Shown here piece after piece: positions 27,933 to 34,802 of a stretch of 64,000 nt of DNA. Made by a program: the position numbers and the translations under genes. Each line of letters begins with the position of its first letter. Within the stretch, counting starts at the first letter, position 1. The notes beneath the pieces are model-generated. The model was not told the DNA's origin. It made no database searches and was given only the letters and a program-made list of their open reading frames with translations. The stretch is from Flagellimonas ochracea. GTDB lineage: Bacteria; Bacteroidota; Bacteroidia; Flavobacteriales; Flavobacteriaceae. The stretch lies in assembly GCF_009903685.1 (NCBI RefSeq), contig NZ_JAAABI010000003.1, positions 124,001 through 188,000 on the forward strand, written 5' to 3'.

Positions 27933-28814
27933 ATGCAAATTGCAAAAATGAATGGAATGATAAAGCCTATAATTAAACTGTTCGATAAACACGTTTTGTT
28001 TTGGGAAAGTCCAAAAATCATCCAAAGAATAAGCTCTTTTTTGGTAATATCATTTATTGTTTGTGGAATATGTAGCTCTTTGGTCTACTATAACCTACTA
28101 TCGGTAGGTCCGTTCAACAATCTTTTTAAACACCCGTTTTTTGCTATTGAAGTAGCGTTTACAATACTTCTTATTTTGGAATTACTGAGCTTAATTTTTG
28201 TGTTGCCCAAATCCGTTTCAAGATCCTTGGGAAAACAGTTTGAGTTACTCTCACTTATTTTCCTACGCGATGCATTCAAAGAATTCAGCCATTTGGATAA
28301 TTTCTTATTGTGGAATGACGCTAAGGAAACCATTCAGAGTATGTTGGTATACTCTTTTGGGGGATTGGCAATATTTACCGTTATGGGGTTTACCCATAGA
28401 CTGAACAGTAAAATACGATTATCGGAAACCTACGTAAATCAGACACAATTTGTACGGGTCAAAAAGCTGCTAGCACTTTTTTTGTTGATTTCCTTTTTTC
28501 TGATAGGCATTCGGGACTTCCTGGTACTTGTTCAAACCGGAACATATCTGCACTCCTTTGATACCTTTTATACGGTCTTAATTTTTACCGATATCATAAT
28601 CGTATTGGTCGCTTTGCGCTATACCATCAATTATTACCGCGTTTTTCGATACACGGCATTTGTGTTGGCCACTATCCTGATTAGGATTTCGCTCACTATT
28701 GAACCTTACTATAACGTCGTGCTTGGAGTTTTAGCCTCGGTTTTTGTCTTGATTTTGGCAGTAGTCTATAATCATTTTCAAAAATGGCTTACGAAAAGAG
28801 AACTGACAACTTAA
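27933..28814 (+). CDS. Six-helix integral membrane protein of unknown function
   Basis: A 293-residue hydrophobic protein with about six transmembrane helices (around residues 33-55, 67-90, 133-150, 175-195, 208-232 and 248-273) and short basic loops. Alternative starts at ATG 27948 or 27957 are plausible because 27933 falls almost on the preceding hairpin. I do not recognise the family and see no catalytic motif. It sits between the hydantoinase-like genes and the NCS1 permease, 10 bases before the latter, so it may be an accessory membrane component of the same pathway. Confidence 0.7.
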   Translation: MQIAKMNGMIKPIIKLFDKHVLFWESPKIIQRISSFLVISFIVCGICSSLVYYNLLSVGPFNNLFKHPFFAIEVAFTILLILELLSLIFVLPKSVSRSLGKQFELLSLIFLRDAFKEFSHLDNFLLWNDAKETIQSMLVYSFGGLAIFTVMGFTHRLNSKIRLSETYVNQTQFVRVKKLLALFLLISFFLIGIRDFLVLVQTGTYLHSFDTFYTVLIFTDIIIVLVALRYTINYYRVFRYTAFVLATILIRISLTIEPYYNVVLGVLASVFVLILAVVYNHFQKWLTKRELTT

Positions 28815-28824
28815 ACTTTTCACC

Positions 28825-30123
28825 ATGGAAAATTCTGTAAAAAATTCACAAGGAAATACGGATTCAACCTTGGTACCGGTTCCACAAAATGAACGTCAAC
28901 CTTGGTATGTTCCTGCCATTATTTTCGGTGGACTTGAGTTTTGTATACCCGTTCTTTTAGTAGGAGGCATTTTAATAGGCAATTTTAGCCTATTGGAGGT
29001 TATTGGAGTTTTGCTGATAGGTCTGGTGTTTTTTCAATGGATTGGGAATGCCATACAGGGTTATATTGGGGCAAAAACCGGATTGACATCTTCGGCATTG
29101 GCCGCATTAAGCTTTGGGAACAAGCAGTCTAAAATCGTAGTTGGTATTGTCATATTGATTCTGACATTGGGCTGGTGGGCTATTCAAACTTCCGTGGCCT
29201 CCGACGCTTTTAGTGCCTTATTGGGAATTAACAAAGACGAAAACCTGTTTTTATACATTTTGAGTACTGTAGTTATCGGACTCCTTTTTGCCATTCCTTC
29301 AATACTTGGGTACGCCTCCATTAAATGGGTAGATTACATAGCCATTCCTGCAGGGATACTCTTGGTTACGGTAGCACTTTATCTTTCTTTCAGCAATTTG
29401 GGATGGGAGAGAATATCGACCTGGAATCCAGAAGGCAGTATGTCGTTCATAGAGGCTATTAACTTGATCATTAGCATAAATGTCGCCCAGTGGCTAATTG
29501 CACCCGATTATACCAGATTTGCAAAACCCACATGGAGAGACAACATTCTGATTCCTCTGGGCATCATAGTGGTTGGTTTTCCATTGTTCATCGTAGGAGG
29601 GGTTATGTCCATTGGCACCGGAAATTCCGATATCGTACCAGTGATGCAAGAGCTTGGCTTTCCTGCTTGGGGCTTTATAGTATTATGGATAGCAACTTGG
29701 ACGAGTCAGTTGGTGAGCAACTATACGGGTGGCTTGGTATTGTGCAATATGTTCAATTTAAATGATGGAAAGAGCAGAAAAGTATTGACATTGCTGTTTG
29801 CTCTTGTGGGTATTCTATTGGCCATACTGGGCATCATGGATCAGTTTGTTAATTTCCTATATGCCACGGCCCTCATTGTTCCCGTGTTAGCAGGTGTGAT
29901 CATGAGTCACTACTTTTTTGTTGACAAGACTCTACTCATAGCCAAACAATCATGGAACTGGTTGGCGACTATAAGTATACTAGTAGGAGTAGGGGTCGGT
30001 TACTTCATCCAATATGTAAACCCCATGGGGATACCTGCTGTTTTGTCCTTAATTGCCTCAGGAGCAGTGTACCTTCTTTTAAATCACTTTTTCAATACGC
30101 AAACCAATGAAAAGAATTTTTGA
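28825..30123 (+). CDS. NCS1-family permease (purine/cytosine/hydantoin type)
   Basis: A 432-residue inner-membrane transporter with about 12 helices, of the nucleobase:cation symporter-1 family (cytosine permease CodB, hydantoin transporter Mhp1, allantoin permeases). Marks are the N-terminal loop ENERQPWYVPAIIFGGLEF-like start, GAKTGLTSSALAALSFG, and LIISINVAQWLIAPDYTRFA (about residues 215-234), the segment around the substrate site. Next to HyuAB it is a good candidate for importing a hydantoin-like ring compound across the inner membrane; specificity is inferred. It overlaps the next gene by 17 bases. Confidence 0.88.
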   Translation: MENSVKNSQGNTDSTLVPVPQNERQPWYVPAIIFGGLEFCIPVLLVGGILIGNFSLLEVIGVLLIGLVFFQWIGNAIQGYIGAKTGLTSSALAALSFGNKQSKIVVGIVILILTLGWWAIQTSVASDAFSALLGINKDENLFLYILSTVVIGLLFAIPSILGYASIKWVDYIAIPAGILLVTVALYLSFSNLGWERISTWNPEGSMSFIEAINLIISINVAQWLIAPDYTRFAKPTWRDNILIPLGIIVVGFPLFIVGGVMSIGTGNSDIVPVMQELGFPAWGFIVLWIATWTSQLVSNYTGGLVLCNMFNLNDGKSRKVLTLLFALVGILLAILGIMDQFVNFLYATALIVPVLAGVIMSHYFFVDKTLLIAKQSWNWLATISILVGVGVGYFIQYVNPMGIPAVLSLIASGAVYLLLNHFFNTQTNEKNF

Positions 30124-31297
30124 CAATACTGAAATTGCCCTAGCTTTAAAATCAGATTCAGAACTAGACAGAGCTCTTTTTTTATTTGAATTGATTAAGA
30201 AAGAGCCATTGGTCAAGATAGGAATGGCTGTTACAAAATTTGCTTTAAAGGCCAACCTTCCCGTGGAAAAACTAATTCGCTCGACGGTGTTCGATCATTT
30301 TTGTGGTGGTATCAATGAAGAAGATTGCCTTAGGGTCATAAAACGAATGCATACCAAAAATGTACATGCGGTCTTGGACTACTCCGCTGAGGGTAAGGAA
30401 GAAGAAACCCAATTTACTTATGCTGTACAGAAAACATTGAAAACCTTGGAATATGCCAAAGAAAACAAAGCAATACCCTTTGTAGTGTTCAAGCCAACAG
30501 GATTTGGACGCTTTAAAATCTACCAGAAGCTTTCCGAAGGAGATTCTTTAAATGAGCTTGAAAGAGCTGAATGGTTGTCAATTAAGGAACGTTTTCATTT
30601 GGTTTGTAGCAAAGCGTTTGAATATGGAATTCCAGCGCTGATCGATGCGGAAGAAAGTTGGATGCAGGATGCGGCAGATGGACTTGTTGAAGAAATGATG
30701 GAAGAATATAATAAGGAGGAAGTGGTTGTTTTCAATACACTTCAGGCGTATCGATGGGATAGATTGGAGTATTTAAAAAAGCTTCATGGCATAGCCAAAA
30801 TCAAGGGATTCAAAATCGGAATGAAATTGGTAAGAGGCGCATATATGGAAAAAGAAAGGGAAAGAGCTTTGATTCATGGGTACAAAGACCCAATCTGTAT
30901 TGATAAAAAAGCAACAGACACATTGTACAACAGCATACTCGAATATATGTTGGACAATTTAGAAGACCTAGCGTTGTTTGCGGGTACTCACAATGAAGAA
31001 AGTTCCTATATTCTCATGGATATTATGCAGGGAAAAAGACTTTCAAAAAATGATAAGAGAATTTGGTTTGGACAGTTGTATGGAATGAGTGACCATATCA
31101 GCTATAATTTGGCAAAAAAAGGATATAATGTAGCTAAATATTTGCCCTTTGGCCCAGTTAAAGATGTGATGCCCTACCTAATACGAAGAGCGGAAGAGAA
31201 TACTTCGGTGGCAGGTCAAACTTCAAGGGAATTATATTTGATAAAAAAAGAAAGGGATAGAAGAAAGGAAGAGAAGTTTTGCCGGGCGAACACATAA
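30107..31297 (+). CDS. Proline dehydrogenase-family flavoenzyme
   Basis: A 396-residue single-domain ProDH (beta/alpha barrel, FAD). The diagnostic C-terminal signature is clear: YLPFGPVKDVMPYLIRRAEEN, followed by TSVAGQTSREL. FKPTGFGRF and KLVRGAYMEKER are also typical. Family members oxidise L-proline to pyrroline-5-carboxylate at the membrane. No P5C dehydrogenase gene is adjacent, so here it may act on a related cyclic secondary amine produced in the pathway, or send P5C to a distant housekeeping enzyme. Start ATG 30107 lies inside the permease gene. Confidence 0.9.
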   Translation: MKRIFDNTEIALALKSDSELDRALFLFELIKKEPLVKIGMAVTKFALKANLPVEKLIRSTVFDHFCGGINEEDCLRVIKRMHTKNVHAVLDYSAEGKEEETQFTYAVQKTLKTLEYAKENKAIPFVVFKPTGFGRFKIYQKLSEGDSLNELERAEWLSIKERFHLVCSKAFEYGIPALIDAEESWMQDAADGLVEEMMEEYNKEEVVVFNTLQAYRWDRLEYLKKLHGIAKIKGFKIGMKLVRGAYMEKERERALIHGYKDPICIDKKATDTLYNSILEYMLDNLEDLALFAGTHNEESSYILMDIMQGKRLSKNDKRIWFGQLYGMSDHISYNLAKKGYNVAKYLPFGPVKDVMPYLIRRAEENTSVAGQTSRELYLIKKERDRRKEEKFCRANT

Positions 31298-31682
31298 AAT
31301 GGTCATTTTATTGAGCGATATGACAAAATCAGAGTCTAATCTATCAATGTGTTTGGTTTCCGGTCTTTTTTATTGTTCCAGTTAATTAACGCTTATTGGA
31401 CATCATGGGTTAACAGAGTTCACATATTTGGGTTTTGCAAAATGTTTGTAGGGAACAACGGTTAAACAGAGTTGTATTAACTCTATCGAGGAACTACAGA
31501 TAAAGCGATAGGAAGAATTGAGCATCTACTAATCGTGAAGATAACCTATTTCTTACAGCCGTTCCTTTTTGAATTATAGCCATTTTATACATATATAAGT
31601 TCATCAAGGAGAACCGGTGCCGTCCAGTGAGCGATTCTGTGTGTTCTTGAAATATTGAAATAATAACTTTTGAATATCAAAT
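31298..31682. other. Non-coding gap after the ProDH gene
   Basis: I see no convincing gene here. A short hairpin AGAGTT-GTATT-AACTCT lies near 31463 without a T run, and GGTTAACAGAGTT recurs nearby as GGTTAAACAGAGTT. The operon terminator is not obvious. Confidence 0.4.
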
Positions 31683-32045
31683 AGATAAAATTAAAGTTCT
31701 GACCCTCCCGCAGTCACTGGGAACTACACATTTGAGTTCAAAAAGTCTGTAAATCAATTATTTAAAGACTTTTTTTTTGACTGCATAAAATCTTTTAGAA
31801 TGGATTGTCAAGGTTGTAGTTTGGATTGGTGATTTCTATCTCGCCCAATAAATAGGTTTGGCTAGAATTTGGGACGCTTGCAGCTGATTTTTTTGATCAG
31901 TAATACTGTTTTAAATTAGGTTAACGCGCAATTACAATGGACTGTTTGGTGTCATAGGAATTGACATTTCATTGATTTGAACTGAGTTTAGAAAATGGGA
32001 GGGTAAATTGCACTCTTGAAAATGTTGCCCTTTGATGAAGTCGAA
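31683..32045 (+). repeat. Direct repeat copy 2: tRNA-Arg 3'-end remnant plus element-end sequence
   Basis: 31696-31727 matches the tRNA-Arg 3' end region at 28 of 32 positions without gaps, including CTCCCGC and the downstream ACTGGGAACTAC. Homology to 18330-18690 continues: the hairpin and T run (about 31741-31778), GTCAAGGTTGTAGTTTGG (31807) and GAATTTGGGACGC (31865), fading by about 32045. Upstream, 31683-31695 also matches 33041-33053 of copy 3. No complete tRNA is present; the 5' two-thirds are missing. Confidence 0.75.
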
Positions 32046-32249
32046 AGTGAGTTCTAGGGGCTTGAAAGGCACAGTGCGAATATATTCCGTTTCCTATTAT
32101 GCTTCCTTCTCAGGTGGATTGATGATCCTGATGTATGATCCACAAACTACAGGTAGATAATCCCACGATTTTACACTGCACACAGGATTCGATGGTCTAG
32201 TTGGTCAGGAAAAAGACAGGGAATCAATTTCGAATCCCGATAAAGAAGA
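32046..32249. other. Non-coding gap between repeat copy 2 and the nitroreductase gene
   Basis: Short frames only. A 29-codon stretch upstream of 32252 reads HDFTLHTGFDGLVGQEKDRE, which has no start and follows a stop codon. It may be debris of a lost gene but is too short to assign. Confidence 0.3.
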
Positions 32250-32975
32250 CTAAACCCGCTTGTAGACCTGCTCAAAAGGCACCCGGAATCGTGGGCCGTA
32301 TATCCCTTCGGGTTCACGGATGCCACATCCGATCACCATATTTATTTCGGCACCGGCAGGCAATCCCAAGGCTTTTTTGATCAGAAGACTGTCATGCCCT
32401 TCCATTGGGCAGGTATCATATCCTATAGCTGCCATGGAAATCATAAAATTCTCCGCGGCAAGGGCAGCGCTTTTGTGCGCTACGATACGCATGTCGGATA
32501 ACCGCACCTGTCGGTACATGGGTCGGAATAGCCCCACCACGTTGAACACGATATATTTTAAGAATCCCAGGATACCAAGAAAATCCGAATAAAGAGAAGG
32601 GATGAGTTTATTATAGTACGAGAAAACGAATTTTTCACGCTGGGTATATTCACTTTTGGGTTTCTTTCCAAAACTCTTTTCCAAGAAGTCGATATTGGCC
32701 TTGACACGATTCCGCCATTTGTCCTTTCGTGCTACGACCACAACCAGTTGCTGGGCAGTCCTAGCTGCAGGTTGATTCATACACGCATGCACGATCTTGG
32801 TCTTGATATCAGGATTGGTCACCTGATAAAATTCCCATAACTGCAGATTGGAACTCGTTGGGGCCAATACGGCATTCTCAATACATGCTTTAACCTTTTC
32901 AGAATCAATCGGTTCTTCCCTGTAAATCCGAACTGAACGTCTATATTCTATGGCTTCCGATACCGTCTTTTCCAT
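32250..32975 (-). CDS. Nitroreductase-family flavoprotein
   Basis: A 241-residue FMN-dependent nitroreductase-fold protein. The N-terminal EAIEYRRSVRIYREEPID and VLAPTSSNLQLWEFYQV (about residues 32-48) bind the FMN phosphate. A central insertion of about 60 residues holds a hydrophobic patch (YSDFLGILGFLKYIVFNVVGLF) that could touch the membrane. The C-terminal half has ALAAENFMISMAAIGYDTCPMEG and VIGCGIREPEG. Base composition is visibly more GC-rich than its neighbours, suggesting separate acquisition. It stands alone between repeat copies 2 and 3. Substrate unknown. Confidence 0.9.
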   Translation of the reverse strand: MEKTVSEAIEYRRSVRIYREEPIDSEKVKACIENAVLAPTSSNLQLWEFYQVTNPDIKTKIVHACMNQPAARTAQQLVVVVARKDKWRNRVKANIDFLEKSFGKKPKSEYTQREKFVFSYYNKLIPSLYSDFLGILGFLKYIVFNVVGLFRPMYRQVRLSDMRIVAHKSAALAAENFMISMAAIGYDTCPMEGHDSLLIKKALGLPAGAEINMVIGCGIREPEGIYGPRFRVPFEQVYKRV

Positions 32976-33040
32976 GTTGATGCTGTTTTAGGATTCAAAA
33001 GTCGGGTAGAAGGCGACATTACGCAAATTTTTTATCCTTT

Positions 33041-33085
33041 AGATAAATTAAAAGTTCTTATCCTCCCAGGGACACTGGGAACTAC
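33041..33085 (+). repeat. Direct repeat copy 3: tRNA-Arg 3'-end remnant
   Basis: 33054-33085 matches the tRNA-Arg 3'-end region at 27 of 32 positions without gaps. The terminal ACACTGGGAACTAC-like part is intact but CCCGCGGTC is changed to CCCAGGGAC. Its upstream 13 nt resemble those of copy 2. A strong terminator follows at 33096, as terminators follow copies 1 and 2. Confidence 0.7.
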
Positions 33086-33095
33086 CCTTAAAATC

Positions 33096-33135
33096 AAAAT
33101 TCCGGAAACTTCAAGTTTCCGGAATTTTCGTTTTT
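33096..33135 (+). terminator. Strong hairpin terminator after repeat copy 3
   Basis: A perfect 15-bp stem (AAAATTCCGGAAACT with its complement) and a 3-nt TCA loop are followed by CGTTTTT. It faces rightward directly after the tRNA remnant, the place a tRNA terminator would occupy. The near-symmetrical stem could also stop leftward transcripts from 33245. Confidence 0.75.
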
Positions 33136-33244
33136 ATAAACCAAAATTTACATCAAAGGACTTTGTTCAAAAATCAATCCCTTACAGGGTCATGTAAATT
33201 TTGAGTATATGCACACAATACTTTTGATTTGAACAATGTTTGTA

Positions 33245-33826
33245 TTAATCCAAGCCGAATTGAAATTTGACTTCCTCAAAAGTAGCTGGTGTTTTTTCTG
33301 TTAATCCGTTTTGTTCCGCCACATTTGCAGGTACCAAGACATATCTAAGGGTGAAATCTGGGTCGTTTTGTATGTCCAGAATATAATTGGAATTAGGATC
33401 CGTAGCCAATACAACTATTCCAGGTGTGTCCACATTAGTTATCGTGTAAAAACTAAAGGTGGCATCATTTAAAGTAAATGGGAGGGAAAAGGTTATAGCC
33501 CCACCTTCTGCTAATGTTCTTAAGTAAACAAGTACTACGCCTCCGTTGTCAACAAATTCTGATAGGTTCAATTCTGGGACTTCTAACATTATACTCCCTT
33601 CTGTTGGAATAGCATTATCCCACTGTATTTGCATCCAATCCGAAGCTACGACGTTGGCGTTGCCATCTTCACCGGCAGGTCCCTGTGGACCTTGTTCGCC
33701 ATCGATACCATTTATTCCATCAATACCATCCTCACCATCTTTTCCAGAACATGATGTAAGAGTAATGCTTAGGCCCATAAATAGGTAAAAGGCCATTTTT
33801 AATACATTCAAATGTGTTGCTTTCAT
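33245..33826 (-). CDS. Surface lipoprotein with collagen-like Gly-x-y repeat
   Basis: A 193-residue secreted lipoprotein. Signal peptide ends at LTSC (lipobox; Cys about residue 26). About nine Gly-x-y triplets follow (GKDGEDGIDGINGIDGEQ then GPQGPAGEDGN), then a beta-rich domain of about 140 residues with no family I recognise. ATG 33826 (MKATHLNVLK) is preferred over the longer frame because it gives a normal signal peptide. Collagen-like linkers of this type hold a C-terminal domain away from the outer membrane. No operon partner. Function unknown. Confidence 0.8.
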   Translation of the reverse strand: MKATHLNVLKMAFYLFMGLSITLTSCSGKDGEDGIDGINGIDGEQGPQGPAGEDGNANVVASDWMQIQWDNAIPTEGSIMLEVPELNLSEFVDNGGVVLVYLRTLAEGGAITFSLPFTLNDATFSFYTITNVDTPGIVVLATDPNSNYILDIQNDPDFTLRYVLVPANVAEQNGLTEKTPATFEEVKFQFGLD

Positions 33827-34456
33827 ATTTATTTTTTTTTCTCCCACAAATTATTTGTACTTAAAACATAGTTGATTTCTTTTTTTACTATGTTGAAAAT
33901 CTCGCGGGAGCGGTTACGCTTGTTACGCCCAAAAATAAAACCGTATTTCTGGTAATTTTTAGCACAATTGATAGATATGTGATTTGGGTTGACGGTTTGT
34001 ACTTACCTAAGAATGGAAGAATTTATGGGCAAGAAAAAGCTTACAAATAGATTTAGTCTTTTTGGCTCGGTTATGGAATAGATTTAATGGTAAACAGTTA
34101 GAATACATCATTTTCCAGTATTTATAAATATGATGCTCTTAATAGGATTAAGTCCTATGGATTTAAGGGAATTTCTGAATGTTGATCTTAGTAGCGTATG
34201 GACCCTAGCAGCGTGGAACCAAGTTTCGGTTGCATTCTTTTTATAAGTCTATATGATTACTCCTTAATGTGGTTCACCTTTCAAGCATAAGGAAACAAGA
34301 ACAAATCCTTAAAAGATAATAATTCGAATTTATTGAACTCAACGACGTATAGTATATGATTTAGCATTGTGGAAATTTGTAAACGAAATTTAGGTTGATT
34401 AAAAAAGTGAAAAAACCAATGAATGTTGTTTTCTGGGAATAACAACTTTTAAATGT
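33827..34456. other. AT-rich non-coding gap
   Basis: No reading frame of convincing length or composition on either strand. A short hairpin GTTGTT/AACAAC (34425-34446) followed by TTTT lies just before the promoter-like motif at 34463 and might end a rightward transcript. Confidence 0.35.
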
Positions 34457-34462
34457 TTTTTT

Positions 34463-34491
34463 CAGGAGTTTTACTGTTTGGGTTGTTATAT
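34463..34491 (+). promoter_or_regulatory. Bipartite ECF-like promoter motif, copy A
   Basis: CAGGAGTTT at 34463-34471, then GTTGTT at 34482-34487 followed by ATAT. Spacing and both boxes are shared exactly with 38838-38866 upstream of the acidic lipoprotein. It lies 26 bases before the 50-codon ORF. The FecI-type sigma factor encoded between the two motifs is the natural candidate to recognise them (inference). Confidence 0.5.
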
Positions 34492-34513
34492 AAGTAACCA
34501 AAGACATTGACCT

Positions 34514-34666
34514 ATGAAGAATTATAATTCAATGACGGTACTGAAAAAGGTGGAAAGTGAAGATTTTATAAAAATATTCAATACACAATCTAGTTTTATC
34601 AAAGGGCTTATCTTGTTTCCTTTGATTCAGAATATTATACTCCTGATAGTTTTACAATTACTCTAG
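34514..34666 (+). CDS. 50-residue membrane peptide (small ORF)
   Basis: ATG to TAG encodes 50 residues: a polar N-terminal half (MKNYNSMTVLKKVESEDFIK) and a C-terminal hydrophobic helix (about residues 30-50, ending IILLIVLQLL) that would cross or lie in a membrane. It is flanked by a promoter-like motif 26 bases upstream and a strong terminator about 50 bases downstream, so the segment behaves as an independent transcription unit. It could instead be a small RNA with a chance frame. No family recognised. Confidence 0.5.
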   Translation: MKNYNSMTVLKKVESEDFIKIFNTQSSFIKGLILFPLIQNIILLIVLQLL

Positions 34667-34716
34667 CGGTTCATTTCGAGTCGGATCGCTTTAGTTCCAT
34701 TAGCAATGAGGACTAG

Positions 34717-34757
34717 AAACGGTATACCAAATTCTTGAGGGTATGCCGTTTTTTTTT
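34717..34757 (+). terminator. Terminator after the 50-codon ORF
   Basis: A 12-bp stem (AAACGGTATACC against GGTATGCCGTTT, one wobble pair) is followed by eight T residues. It faces rightward and stops the short transcript before the converging TonB receptor gene. Confidence 0.75.
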
Positions 34758-34802
34758 GTTCTATTAGAAAAATGTGTTTGATTATCCTACTGCGTGTACC
34801 AA

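Noticed and set aside
32135-32252. Fragment with an FDGL-x-G segment, vaguely like IS66 TnpB
   Set aside because: Under 40 residues, no start, adjoining stop codon and only a four-residue resemblance; not enough to call an insertion sequence remnant.
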